Positions 11,998 to 24,721 of a DNA stretch of 64,000 nt are shown here, in pieces. Below the pieces are notes generated by a model. The model searched no databases. It saw nothing but the letters and a program-made list of their open reading frames with translations, and was not told the origin of the DNA. Each line of letters starts with the position of its first letter. The first letter of the stretch is position 1. Made by a program: the position numbers and the translations under genes. Origin of the DNA: Allium sativum (Eukaryota; Streptophyta; Magnoliopsida; Asparagales; Amaryllidaceae); assembly GCA_030737875.1 (NCBI GenBank), contig CM060909.1, positions 34,089,159 through 34,153,158 on the forward strand, given 5' to 3'.

Positions 11998-12790
11998 ATT
12001 GTCAACAAACAAAATATCATTTTTATTTGTTATTAGAAATCATAGTAAATTGTCAACAAAAAAAATTTCATTTTTATTTGTTATTAGAAATCATGGTAAA
12101 TTGTCAACGAATAAAATATCATTTTTATTGGTTATTAGAAATCATAATAAATTGTCAACAAATAGAATATTCTTTTATTTGGAATATAGAATACATGGAG
12201 AATTGTAGACAAATAAATATTCTTTCATTTGTTATATGGAATGCATAGAAAATGTAAACATATAAAAGATACTTTTATATGCCATTATTATTCGTAGTAA
12301 AATGTTAATATTAAAGAAAAATAACATTTTAATGAAAAAATGTTAAGATAAAGAAAAATAACATTTTAGTGATAAAATGTTAAGATAAAGAAAAATAACA
12401 TTTTAATGATAAAATGTTAAGATAAAGAAAAATAACGTTTTAGTTATAAAATGGTAAGGTAAATAAAATAACATTTTAAGTATAAAATGTTAAAGTAGAG
12501 AAAAATAACATTTTAAGTATAAGATGTTAAGGTAGGGAAAAATAACATTTTAGTTATAAAATGTTAAAGTGAAGAGAAATAACATTTTAGTAGTAAAATG
12601 TTAAGATTGAATGAAAATAACATTTTAGTTAAAATGCTAATACATAAAGAAAAATAACATTTTAGTTATAAAATGTTAAGATTGAAGAAAATAACATTAT
12701 AGTTTTAAAATATTAAGACTTGAAGAAAAATAACATTTTAGTTATAAATGTTAAGATTGATAAGAATAACAATCTGGTATAAAATGTTGG
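11998..12790 (+). repeat. Second copy of the hairpin arrays (3' LTR A)
   Basis: 11998-12209 repeats the four 51-bp units and 12296-12790 repeats the ~37-bp TAAAATGTTA/TAACATTTTA array of the 5' LTR, with point differences and about one unit fewer. ORFs 11999-12248 and 12792-12995 are repeat translations. Confidence 0.85.
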
Positions 12791-13037
12791 GATGTCTAAA
12801 ATATCACTTTTTATTTGTTTTGTTGAATTAGAGTTGTCGAAAAAACAAAAATATCACCTTTATATGTTTTGTCGAATTAGAGCGGTCGACAAAACAAATA
12901 TATCACTTTTATATATTTTTGTAGAAATAGAATTGTCAATAAAAACAAAGTTATCCTTTTTATTTGTTTTTGTTGAAATGTTAGAATTGATTTAACATAA
13001 AAATATCCTTTTTATGTTAATATGAAAGGTTAGGAAT

Positions 13038-13107
13038 GTTAGTATATGTTTTATAATCAATGACAACTGAAAAAAGGTTGTTGTCATCAAAACTTCATTC
13101 TCCATCA
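13038..13107 (-). mobile_element. Truncated 3' LTR of the copia-like element
   Basis: Matches the outer 70 bp of the LTR at 18174-18243 (about 85% by eye; both read TGTTAGTA, ATCAATGA, GGTTGTTG, CATCAAAACT, CATTCTCCA in order). Next to it (13108-13120) is the reverse complement of a polypurine tract AAAATGGGGAGAT. It breaks off at its left edge against LTR A. Confidence 0.85.
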
Positions 13108-14193
13108 ATCTCCCCATTTTTGATGATGACAACTTTAGTTTATAAAATATTCATACCTTCTACTTATCTGATCTGGTTCTTCTAATACTCCCCCTGTCAT
13201 CATGAATTCTACATACTCTCTTTTGAACTAAGTCTAACTTATTCTTATTTTATAATTTCTCCCCCTTTGTCATTATCAAATATAAATTCTAAACATACTC
13301 CCTATAAATCCTATATCTACATATCCTATGATTATACTAAAGGAAATTACTCCCCCTAAATTCATGAAAATAAATCAGTACCAAGTATTTAATAATTACA
13401 AGTGTATCAATCCGTATACATACAAGTTTTTAAAACAAATTCACACAAATTCAAACATAATTCAATCAAACAAACCAATCATACCAAACAATCAAACATT
13501 TCTTCGAACTTTTATCCATTCATCTTTTCTAGAGATTGGGTCTTTCTTGATGTCCTTCCAGTCTTCTTTATTTGTGAGTGGTGCTTTGTTGTTTTCATCT
13601 CTATAGTGAGAAGAAATTAACCAATGAATTAGGTCAAAGTGTTTCTCTTGATATTCAACCACTCACATCTGAATTAACTCTAGATGACGCTAATTACGTG
13701 GTACTACAAAAATTCTTGAAAGAATTCAAAGTTTCTTCAAGATTTTCACTCAAATTATGTATTGGATTTGCCATAATTTGATAGCTTTGTTTAACAATTG
13801 ATTAGAGAGGAAGGAGGAATGATGGAATAATTTTTTTATGGAAGAAATAGGTTTATATAGGGTTTGGAATTCATTGGATTTGAATGGACATGAGTTAGTT
13901 ATTTAAATTTTAAAATCTGAACAAATTTGAAAATCTAGTAGTTATACGTCGACATATTGATATATGTATGTCGATGTACTTTAAAAAAAAATAAAAAATT
14001 TCAATTTTGAGTCATTTATTATTATATTATATTAATATATTTAATTCTAATTTTTTACAATAAGTTAAAGATTGTTTTGACATAAATAAAACATTATTCA
14101 TTTCAACCTGAAAGCAAATACATCAAACTAACTATGAGACACTAAATACAAGGTTCGAAAGCAAATACTAAAGATCACTTAAACTAGATAGGT

Positions 14194-15235
14194 TTAGATT
14201 TCAGTGGATGATGAGGAGGAAGATGAAATTCCAAGTTTTCTTCCTATTTTTCCAATGAACTTAGACATATGAGTAAGCGTACTTTTGAGATTCTTTTGGT
14301 TCTTGGCTAATTTCACTTGGTTTTGAAATGTCTCTTTGGAAATGGTTCTAGTGTTGATTGGACACTCTATACTTTCCAAAGAAGTTTCTTCTTCTTCTTT
14401 GATATCCATAGGCTCTTGTTCTTATTGCATTCGAGCTTGTTTGTCTTCGAATGAATCATAAGGCTTGAAAGTGAGTGGAATTTGCATAAGGTGTATATTT
14501 GTGGAGTCAAACACCTTTCTTGGTACAAACTCTTTTCCCTTGAAATCAACTCCAAAATATTTGAAAATACGAGTACAGTAAACTTCGTAATAAAGAGTGT
14601 TATCTCGAGTTGACATTTCTTTGGGCTTAAGTTCTTTTAAGATCATATCGGCCCAATTGATTCATATCCACCAATAATAACAAAGAGTGCTTTTTAGACT
14701 TCGAGAGTTGGATTGTTAAAGTTTCCGGAATGGGGAGTGATGGTACGTTAAAGGAGGAGGTTTACGATTCTTGTTTTTGGGCGGAAAAAGCGATTTTTGA
14801 ATTCCAAGCGAGCATCGCTTTCAAATATATGGTGATAAGTTTCCAAATCTATTTCTTCGATTACGAATTCCGAAAAATCCGAGCCCGTACTTTTGAAATT
14901 TAAGATAATACCCAAAATTTCACAATTTAGAACGATTTGTGTGCATTTACACTACTCCAAATTTGATTTTCATCACCTTCTTAAAAGCTATGATTAAGAT
15001 TTGCATAGAACATTTTGACGAGTTTCGGGTAACATACTTCGTCGTTATCCAGAGCGTCAATCAAGCTTAATACTTCATTATGATTGAAAAGAGAAGGAAG
15101 ATCGTAAAATGGTAAATCTCCAAAGGTGGCGAAAGCTCCCGTATTGAGCTTTGCATTTTCTACACATTCAACATAGGTTTTGATTGCTGCTTTATCATTG
15201 TGGAGATATCCTTTGATGGTTTTGGATAATCTCAT
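14194..15235 (-). pseudogene. Remnant of an accessory retrotransposon ORF
   Basis: Discontinuous reverse-strand reading frames: 84 aa from 15235 ending PKLVKMFYANLNHSF, then 74 aa from 14646 and 71 aa from 14409 ending in a serine run. The segment YPKLVKMFYANL resembles the start of the 'putative plant transposon protein' domain found in extra ORFs of plant LTR elements, which is the only family likeness I can offer. Stops and frame changes separate the pieces. It sits between gag and the 3' LTR, where pol would be expected. Confidence 0.45.
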
Positions 15236-15748
15236 AGTTTGAGGAGTGCTAGAGGAAGCCTTTAGAGAGTTTTGAAGAGTATAGATATGAAGAGAGTAGT
15301 TTGAATTTTGAATTAAAGGTAGAGAGAATAGATAGATAAATAGAGATTGAATACTTTTCTGAAATCAATGACACCTTTTTAGACCTTGGGAGTTGGTGAA
15401 AAGTTGGAGGGAAATTTGAAATTTTAAACCTTTGGAATTCAAATTTTGAATTTAAATTTATAGGCATAATGTCGACATAAGGATATATGTATGTCGACAT
15501 ACATGCTGAAATTTCAAAGAACATATGGTTTTTGACTTTTGGTTTTATATTATTGATTTATATTTCAGGTTTAACTATTTCCTGAAATAATATTAATCAT
15601 AACAAACATCTAAAATTTATTTTATTATCATATTTATTATTGTTTTGAATTTCAAATTCAAATTTTAATTTTAAATTTCAAATTCAAAAACAATGCAAAT
15701 AAACAAAGCAATCAAAACATCTATTCAACCAAAAAATATAAAAATTAA

Positions 15749-16819
15749 TTAAGGCGTACCCAGTTTTAGATCCATTTCTTCGATATTTTCTGAATTCTGA
15801 ATTGCGGTGAAACACATATTTGAATTTCCGGTTTCCGACTCCTCATCGCTTGATGATGAATCTGAATCATCTAAAGTTACTGCGTATGCCCTCTTTCTTT
15901 TCTTCGATGAATTACTATTGTCCGGCTGTTGAATTGATTTATATGGATATGGACGCATTCTCTTTATATGGCCTGGTTTATTGCGGTTATAACATCGATC
16001 ATCATTTCATCCCGAATTTCCTTGATTATTTCTTTGAAAGTTATTTCTCCTTTTATGTCTCAGAAATTTTCTGAAATTTCTTGTCATTAAGGTTGTTTCT
16101 TCATCGTCTTTGCTGCTTGAGTCAGAACCATTTTTTGTCGCTTTGAATGCTATGGATTTTTTTTCAATTGGTTTATGTTCCTTTCTTTTCTGTAATTGGA
16201 CTTCAAAAGACATCAGATTTCCAATTAACTCCTCAATCTTCATTTCACTGACATTATTGGTTTCTTCAATCGCCAGTGTTTTCTGATCTCATTCTGGAGT
16301 CAATGAACTCAATATTTTTCTGACTTGGTCTTCTACTGAATAAGTTTTTCCCAATTCTATTAATGAATGCACTATCTCTTGAAGTTTGCAATACATATTG
16401 GAGACAGATTCATTCTCTTTCATTTTGAATAACTCAAACTGATTTATTAGCATTGATATCTTTGTCTATTTAACTCTGTTGGTTCCTTCATGAGTAACTT
16501 GTAAAGTTCTCCAAATTTCCTAAGCAGATTTACAAACAAACACTCTATTAATTCCATTTCTATCTAATTAATAAAAAAAATTTGTGGCTTTAGAATTGCT
16601 TTGTGTAGCAGCCTTTTGTTCATTAGTCCATTGTGCAAAATTAGTATTGGGTTCAACATACTCAGTCTGTGTACTATTCGATGTGTCTAATCCTACTGAT
16701 TGTAAATATGTTTTCATTCTACATGCCCAATATGAATAATTAGCACAATTAATCATTGGTGGTATAATAGTAGACCGACCCTCTACAAATGAACTATTAT
16801 TACCAGTGTTGGTTGCCAT
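15749..16819 (-). pseudogene. Copia gag, frameshifted
   Basis: The N-terminal 83 aa (16819-16568) contain NYSYWACRMKTYLQSVGLD, the tryptophan-containing N-terminal motif of plant copia Gag (DUF4219/UBN2 type). Later pieces in other frames, MKIEELIGNLMSFEVQLQKR (16243-16007) and an Asp/Ser-rich tail (15958-15749), match the C-terminal half of Gag. The zinc-knuckle region just upstream of 15958 reads CYNRNKPGHIKR, lacking the second cysteine and the final one. It would form virus-like particles if intact. No protease follows the tail. Confidence 0.7.
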
Positions 16820-16877
16820 TTGATATTTTCAAAAATCAGATTATGAACTTTTTGAAAACCTAAGCTCTTATACTAAT

Positions 16878-18243
16878 TGTTAGGGAATGCGGAATGCAAA
16901 TCTTAAGGAAAGAGTAACACTAAAGGGTGGTGAATAATGTTTTCAAAGAATTTAAGAAAATCTAAAACTTATATGAATCAAAAACAACAGAGATGATCAC
17001 AAACATAGAATCAAACACAAACACAGAAACATAAAAATATAAAATGCGGAAAAGGAAAGAACATACTGCATTTTATATCGGTTCGGATTATTCCTACGTT
17101 AAGTCCCACGCAACTCTAAATTGCGTAGAGTTTTATTAATATGACTATCCAAGTACAATCCCTTTGATTTCATGACTACAAGGTTAACACCGCTCCAACC
17201 ACTCTTGATTTTATGGCTACAAGATTATCACCACTCCCTTTCCTTGATTTCAGGGCTACAAGGAACACATCCTTTCCCGAACACTTCCCACAAGATTACA
17301 ACAACCCTATAAATCTTCAATAACACTTCAATTCAGAGAGTAATGAGTAGAGAGTGAGAAGAGAAGAAGTTTTATATATTAGAGTAGAAACCGACAAAGT
17401 AGAAGTGTAGAAATCAATAAAATATGAAATATTAATGGTAGGATGAAGAGGGGTGAAGATGGAGAAGAAGAATGGTTAAAAAAATTCAAATCAAACCCTA
17501 TTTATAAGATTTGAAAGGTTGCAATGCTTCTGGAACGATACAAACAGTGAAAAGACACTTCCTTTGAAAATTTAAATTCTGACAGTTATATGTCGACGTA
17601 GTCATGTATAAAATTTGAATTTGGAACTTTTTTAAGTGTTTAACCGTATATATTAATCTAGAAATTCTTGAATTAAAACTTAGTGATATAGATGAGTATT
17701 ATAAAGTATAAAATCATATGAAAACACATATATATATACACACACACATTATATAAACATATTTATAAAATTATAAGGTTTAAAACTATATAACTATGAA
17801 ATTATATAACTATATAAACATATATGAACTTATATAAACTTTAAAACTTATATTTGAAATCATAAGTAAGATAGAAAACTATTTGAAATTATAATTTGAA
17901 TTTGAAAATCAGAAGTTAAAAATCAGAATTTGAAAATCAGAATTTGAAAAATAGAAGTTGAATTTGAACCTGGAGTGCTATTCAAGGTCTTATACATAAA
18001 CTAAACTCTATTACTATATTTGTGTTGAAATCTTGATAACTTGATTACTCGTGAGCCTTGAATCTCCACTGAATTTTGAATCTCTTAAAACTCTAAAATT
18101 GTACGGTCTTCGGTATTTTCAGTATACAAATCTTGCATGTATATATATACACACACACACACTAGATAGAGATGTTAGTACATATTTTGTAATCAATGAT
18201 AATTGAAATAAGGTTGTTGCCATCAAAACTCCATTCTCCAACA
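16878..18243 (-). mobile_element. 5' LTR of the copia-like element (1,366 bp)
   Basis: On the plus strand it starts TGTTAGGGAATG and ends TTCTCCAACA, giving TG...CA ends. Just outside the left edge the reverse strand reads ATTAGTATAAGAGCTTAGG, a decayed TGGTATCAGAGC primer site. A reverse-strand TATA box (CTTATAAATAGGG, 17496-17508) fits an internal promoter. The adjacent plus-strand sequence is TGTAA, the start of LTR B. Confidence 0.75.
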
Positions 18244-18460
18244 TGTAACATTCGCCCTTTTGGACCGTCCCGAACTGGCGATTAGACCGACCTGAGGCGC
18301 TTCCAATCACGGATTGTTAGGATTACTTACTCGTTAACACAGAAACAAAAAGACTTTTTCATTAATATCATCACAATATTACATTAGAGTACAAAAATAT
18401 ATCGGTATACAATAAATACCAGAGTACACTAGAAAAGTACATACATAGCGGAAAAATACA

Positions 18461-18825
18461 TTAGGGGTGGCATTTAGACCCGTCCCGATGGACCCGGACC
18501 CGACCTAGCGGGTCTTGGTTCCAGGCAGGTCAAGTTTTGTCGGGTCTAAACTATAAATTTCAAAAATCTGTACCTGAACCAAACTTCGATTCGGGTCGGG
18601 TCCGTTCGGGTCCGATTGAATAATAACACTAAAATTACATATACTTCAGTGCTTTTTGGTTGGGTCTTTCGGGTCAGGTCTATGTGGGTCGGTTTTGATC
18701 AGGTCTTGATGGTATTTTTCATCACCTAGACCTGACCCAAGACCCATCAGGTTTGGTTCGAGTTCGGCTCTTTTCGGGTTGGTTCGGTTCAGGTTTTCGG
18801 TTCTCGGTTCTATTTGCCAGCCCTA
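18461..18825. mobile_element. hAT-type MITE inside LTR B
   Basis: About 365 bp with left end TTAGGGGTGGCATTT and right end (reverse-complemented) TTAGGGCTGGCAAAT; the interior is dominated by GGGTC/GACCC inverted motifs. Flanking 8-mers AAAATACA and AAAACACG fit a target duplication with two transitions. The 62-aa ORF at its right edge is chance. Confidence 0.75.
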
Positions 18826-20459
18826 AAAACACGGTAGAAAAATATCTAAGAATAGCAGAAGAATACCAGTGCTCGAATAAAATAGCTCCAACTAAAATCC
18901 ATCACCTGCTCTATAAAACATTTGCAAACCAAAACTATTAGGCTACCCATGTGGAAAATATGGGCACCCAGAGTTTAGGGAAAGAACAATAAACTACGAG
19001 TCAGTCATGAGACTGGTTTGAGAACTAAAAACAGTTATTTACATTTATTTTAAAGTTTAGGTAAATCGTAGGACCACGCCGTATACCATGAAATGGGTTT
19101 TTCCATATGGATACCAGTGAATAAAAAGTCAAAATGCTTTTGAAAAATGAAGCTAACATAAGGTCTCCTATAACACACAAGTGTGTAAACTCAGCTTAAA
19201 AGAAGTTTCCCCTTATGATAGCCAAACATGCTTGATACGTAAAATTCCCTTTTATTATTATTAGCGCATAGTATAGTAATCACTTTCGCAAAATAAGTGT
19301 ATGGATCCTAGACGGCATAGGTACCATATATAATGTGGCCATATAGGTTTACATCTAAAATCGTACAAATTCATAGTGGAGAATGGATTTCCATTAAATG
19401 ACCGGGCTAAGGAACTTCGTTATTGATGGGTACACCCCTAGAGGGATGCCATGAGAACAACACAAGTTCTCTGCCAATAAAAGGTCGGTCCAACCTTTTC
19501 TAGATGAATTCAAGTACTCCTAAATATGTCATCTCCCAGTCGTTACCAGCCTATAATCGGGACCCCGCAACATCAACAACCACAAAAAGCAAAATCACCA
19601 CGTAAGTACTAATTGAGCTTCATACCATGGTATACTTTTTATCTAGATAGGAGATGACACACCCATAACCTCGTTGCATCTTTCCTGTTTTGGTCATTTA
19701 TCGGAGTGTGAGGCTTTTCGAAGTCTCAATACACAAAGCTACGCTTTCTAAGCCAGGCTTTGATCATCAATACCACATCACTTAGCCTGCCGCACTCTCA
19801 TTCCATAATATATAATTCATAATCACTAACCATATAACCTTTGAGCTCATACATCTCAAAGAGGGTGTTAAGTTGAGATAACCTCTCAACCACCAACTGA
19901 AATATATTTAATAAAAACTAATCAATACGTTATAAAATACAATGCCAGACACACATCCATACAATTTCATTATGGGACTGAACGAAACCGAAGACACATT
20001 ATTTCTCGTCTAATAAAGGAGAGAGGTCCTTGCAATCCGAAAAATCTCCAAGTATGTTCAGATCATTGTCACAATATAACCTCATAATAGGTGGCTGCCT
20101 ATAGGAGACATCAACAAACACTTCTACGATGTGAAGATTTGCGGTCTTCAACCACCATCTTCAATTGCTCCATTTCATCGCATCATTATTCGAAATGGTA
20201 GTCGGATAGAATTCTGATCTCGGTTTTTTAGAATAAAAATCAATATTTTAAAACCACATGGAAAAATAGGATCAATCAAGTCTCTTTCCACTTTAATTGG
20301 TTTATGAAAACCCTTCATTAACCTCATAAAACTCTTTATTCATTAATTCCAAATTAGGGGATTATAAAACCCATTCCCTTCAATCTTTAATAAGAATTCA
20401 TTAAATCATAACGAAGATTTATTCTCAAACTTAACTTTCAAAAAAGTTCATAAATCTTA

Positions 20460-20960
20460 ATTAAAAAAATTGTTATTACTTTCCGTTCCAACTCATATCT
20501 TAGTCATAGACGGGTTAAAGAATAACGTTATATATGACGTCATTCACAACAAACCCAAAATTTAATTGATATCAAATATAAGATTTAAATAGAAATTATA
20601 TAAGCTTATTATTAATACCAATTCACGAAATCAACAAATAATATAAGTGGAATAATGATATGAATATCTTCCAAATCCCTCAATAATATAAGTTTAACTA
20701 TGGAATTCAATATCAACTATCTTTATGAAATCCAATCATAACTTAACTTAGCTGGGTTAAAGAATAACTTTATTCAAGACGCCATTCACAACAACCTGAA
20801 ATCAGTTGATATAAAATATAAGACTTGCAGCGAAATCATTTCAGCTCATATCCAATATCAACATCGCATATTCAATAGATACTATAAGCGGAATAGCGGT
20901 GTATCCACCTTTTAAATTCCTTGAATGGTATGAGTCTTATCTATGGAATTTACACCAAAT
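20460..20960. repeat. ~242-bp tandem duplication in LTR B
   Basis: GGGTTAAAGAATAAC and the following CATTCACAACAA, GATATAAAATATAAGA and CTATGGAATT motifs recur with a period of about 242 bp (20512 and 20754). The copies have diverged visibly. Confidence 0.65.
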
Positions 20961-22048
20961 ACTTGACAATTAATTCCAATCAATCCAGTACTTAAGATTT
21001 GAAAATTTTAGTTCATTTAAACTTAGGTTTCCAAAATGTCTGGTTTTACCGTATTTGGTAAATTAGGCTGAAAAACACAGAAATCAAATTATTGTCCAAA
21101 ACTTCGTTTTTCTTGTCCAAATCACTTTAAAATCATTTATTATGATTTATCATAATATATTCCTATTTTTAATAATTTAAAAATAGCTTAATTCGATAAA
21201 ATCCAATTTCTGCTCACAAACTATACCAGCGCTCTTTTTATTCAAATTTGATTTAGACTTATATCAAAATATTACTGTTTGATTATAAAACTTTCTTTTT
21301 CATTTGAAAACTCTTTTTATTTCGAACCAAACATTTTTCATTTCGAGAAAATCTGATGGTCGAATCTCCCGGTACGTCAATTTGAAGTCATCGGTCGAAA
21401 TTATCGAAGAGCCGCTACCCGGCTAGTCCTATTCAGACAAAACTTCGATTTATATTAAAAACCAAATTGATTTCAAAATAGTTTATTAATTATATAATAA
21501 CTTCTAGAAACTATATTTCCTATTTTTAACTTTAGATTCAAATATTCCATTATTTAAATATTGTAGTATTATTTAAATTATTAAAATAATATTATTTTTC
21601 AAATTTCATCTTTTGAAACCCAAAATTTCCTGAAACCCATAATAAAAATAAATAAGTTAGTTTGGAAAGTAAAATCTAGTTAAAACATTTTCTAGATATT
21701 CAAACCAAACTTCACTTTTAGAAGTTACTATTTGTTTTCATATTCAAATTTAAAACATGTCTTAATTACTTGAAACCTTATTCAAATAAAATTTCCATCT
21801 TTATGAAAACTATACATAATTACTTAATCCATCTATCCAAATAATTTTGGATTAAAAATTCAAACTTTTATTTTCACTTATTATTTAATTAATATAATAT
21901 TAAATTAAATCATCGAAAAGAAATAAGAATTAACCAATTCCCATATATTCCATATAGTTGTGTGTACTGAATACATAATCATTATCAACCATTAAAATAA
22001 CATTTCCACAATTTATAACATCCATTCACACATAACATATGTATGCAT

Positions 22049-22068
22049 ATACACACACACACACACAT
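22049..22068. repeat. (AC)n microsatellite
   Basis: A short AC run in AT-rich LTR B sequence. Confidence 0.8.
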
Positions 22069-24721
22069 ACATGGAGTATGTGTATATACATATCATGGAA
22101 TAACTCGTACTGATAAGCGTTAGACAATTAACACTTATATTTTTGTCAATCAACCGATTAACCACAATCATACAATCATCAATCAACCATAAGCATTCAT
22201 AACAACCACGTTATCATCCAAACCAAAAATCATTTATTTAAGGTATTTGCTTCATAACCATTTAGGTATTCACTTTAATTTCTAAACCACAAAGTAATTA
22301 ACTTTTCTAACTTTCATTAACATCATTAAACCATAATCTACTTAACAACTTAGCGATTTCCAAACATAGCATGATTAGTAATACTAACTACACTAGTTAA
22401 CCAAACATGAGCAAAGTGTTCTCACCATAGATTTTCCACTCCACCATTCTTTAAAGGTATGACCTTTAGGCTACCAAACAACTCCAACTTCACTTACAAA
22501 CCAAGTTACTACTTTTCCAACTGAAACTCTTCACGAACTCAAGCTATATAGGTAGACATGTATTATTTTGCAGTCAAGAAAGGAAAGGTGGGATTTTTAG
22601 GCACGTTTAGAGGGTGTAGGGCCCACGTCAAGAGGAGAAAGGACTGATATGGGGCTTCCACATAGCATGGGGTAGGTATAGGGGTGGTGGTGGCTCAAGT
22701 AGGGTCTGATTGTCTTGGATGTAAAGTTTTATGGCCTTTAAGGTAGTAAAGGTGTGATTTTTGAAGCAAATATGGGATATTTAAGAGGTGGGGCCAACTT
22801 GTAGGGGTAAGGGGTGTTAGGGGGCTGTGTGTGCCGATGTGAGATCTAGGGAGGTGGTGGTGGTGGTAGAAAGGAGGTAGAGGTGGTTTAGTGGTGTAAA
22901 ATGAAGTAAAAAGAGGTGTTTTAGGCCTTAAGGGAGGAGCTTTGACTATGTGGGGCCCACATGGGGGTAAGGGGCTACCGCGTGCGTGGAGGAGGGCCGG
23001 TGGGGTTGTTGGGTGGTCGGCCATTAGAGGAAAGGAAGAGTTTTGGAGAAGAAGAGAAAGTGAAAAAGTGAAAACAAAATGGAAATGAAAAACAAATGGA
23101 AAAGAAATCATTATTTATATAAAATAATTACTTAGGAAGGTGGCAATCAAGAAGGAGGTAACATGTGGAGGGGAGAGGCAGTGAGGTGTTAATGGGGAAG
23201 AGGGTTTAGAAAGTTGTGTATTTGTTTGATTTGATTTGATTAATCTTGAATTTAATTAAGGGTAAGTTTGGCTCACATGCCTAATAAGTTTCAAAATTAG
23301 GCTCACATCCGCTCCTAAATTTTTATAAATTACGTCCCTATTTTTCGAAAAGTCATCAAAAAAATAAAAAAATCGTGGAAATTCATAATTAAATAAAATA
23401 ACAAATCGTCATCAAATTCATCCCTTAAAACCATTAAAAAAGGCATAAAAAAAACCCAGCGAAATAGCAGTATTACGCATCAAAAGATGCAATTATTTGT
23501 AAATAGTTGCACATATTTCAATTTTGCATCAATCTACAGTATTTATGCATACATGTATGTAGTTAAACTGCAATAAATGCATCATTTTATGCCTATGTTC
23601 AATTTTGGCCTGTTTTAACAGTTTTCGAATATTGTTGCATACATTTCTGCAGTTCTACAGAATAAATGCATATACTACGAAATAAATGCATACATGCATG
23701 CAACTATTCGTAACACATGTATCTCAGTTCAACTTTATATGCATACACGTATGCAACTATTACCAATATATGCATACATGTATGCATATATTATTCCAGA
23801 TTTTCAACATAAAACACTGGATGAATATATGTATACATGTATATATATATATTTAGTATAAATGCATTGATGTATGCAACTTTTTTTCCAGATTTTTGGG
23901 GGTATTCACGAATTTTTTAATCAACCAGCGCATTTTTTCCTTTAGAAAATATGTAACATGAAAAATAGGGACATGCTCTGAATTATAAAGTTGGGGTGGA
24001 TGCCGATTGTATTTCCAAACATTCCAGGGATGTGTGCCCAATATTCACTTTAATTAAATGACATTTACATGTTTTCAACTTGCATGATCAAACCGTAAGT
24101 CCGACCAATACGAAATGTGAAATCCTACTATATTTCATCGTTACAGATCCAATGAAACTGATTTCGTCGAATTATGAGACCGTTTGAAAAATGTCCTATT
24201 TCTGGGCTATTATTAAATTTCAATCGATCTTTTGACATGCGTTTATATTACACACGCTCACATACTAACTTCGATTGATATGAAATTTAAAACCTTACCA
24301 TATTAACGTTTTGGATCCAATGAAACTAGTTTCGTCAAAATCCGAGATCGTTTGCAAAATGTCTATTTTTTCAATATTAAAATAATATTAAATTATCGAA
24401 TTTTAATATATTTACATTCTAATTCAATTATAAAATTCCACTACCTTACTTTAACTTTATTAAAATATGAAATAAAATTATAATTCATTTTCAATAGTTT
24501 TTAAGGTTCAAATTCAACATTTGACCATTTAAAATCTACTAAAAATCTATTTAAAATCCATATTTTAAATTGACTAAAAATACGAGTCATTACATTGGAG
24601 GTTCTTGGTAGTAGGGAGAGGTAGATTTAGCGGTTTGGGGTTGGTCTGGGTAGGCTTGTTTTGATTGGTTCATAAGGAGGAAGGAGAGGATTAGACGATA
24701 TTGGTTTGTCATTTGTGGTGT

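Larger units (their letters stand above)
6847..13037 (+). mobile_element. 3' LTR of family A, split by a Helitron and truncated
   Basis: Begins TGTAACAACCCGG after the polypurine tract. 6847-8222 is the LTR start missing from the 5' copy and includes a TATA-like CTATAAATACC at 7739. 8223-8972 and 11840-13037 match the 5' LTR (1658 to about 3620), interrupted only by the Helitron. Homology stops at 13037 inside GGAATGTTA, where a copia LTR fragment begins. Adding both copies gives a full LTR of about 6.17 kb. Confidence 0.85.
13038..18243 (-). mobile_element. Defective copia-like (Sirevirus-type) element without pol
   Basis: Reverse-strand element. From right to left: 5' LTR (16878-18243), primer site (about 16860-16877), gag remnant (16819-15749), an accessory ORF remnant (15235-14194), a non-coding stretch with CTCCCCCT motifs (13120-13350) typical of the 3' end of Sirevirus internal regions, polypurine tract (13120-13108) and 70 bp of 3' LTR. 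I find no protease, integrase, RT or RNase H motif in any reverse-strand frame. About 1.3 kb of the 3' LTR is gone, so no target duplication can be read. Confidence 0.75.
18244..24594 (-). mobile_element. Long LTR (family B), possibly solo
   Basis: Plus-strand ends TGTAACATTCGCCC and GAGTCATTACA give a TG...CA unit of 6,351 bp including a 365-bp MITE. Motif order (GGGCACCCA at 18963, CACAAAGCTACGCTTTC at 19731, GGGTGTTAAG at 19864, GAAGATTTGCGGTCTTC at 20131) parallels LTR A read backwards, so the LTR points left. A reverse-strand TATA box (TTTATATAAATAA) lies near 23115. The left flank was replaced by the copia-like element, so a target duplication cannot be checked. The 138-aa ORF at 22695-23111 starts just after this TATA and is probably a chance ORF in the leader. 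Confidence 0.75.

Noticed and set aside
13500..14190. Small overlapping ORFs (92, 72 and 67 aa) on the plus strand
   Set aside because: Antisense to the copia-like element, no domain, AT-rich.
22695..23111. 138-aa ORF on the minus strand (Pro/His/Leu-rich)
   Set aside because: It lies in LTR B just downstream of its TATA-like box, is low complexity, has no domain, and the equivalent positions in LTRs A and C are not open in the same way.
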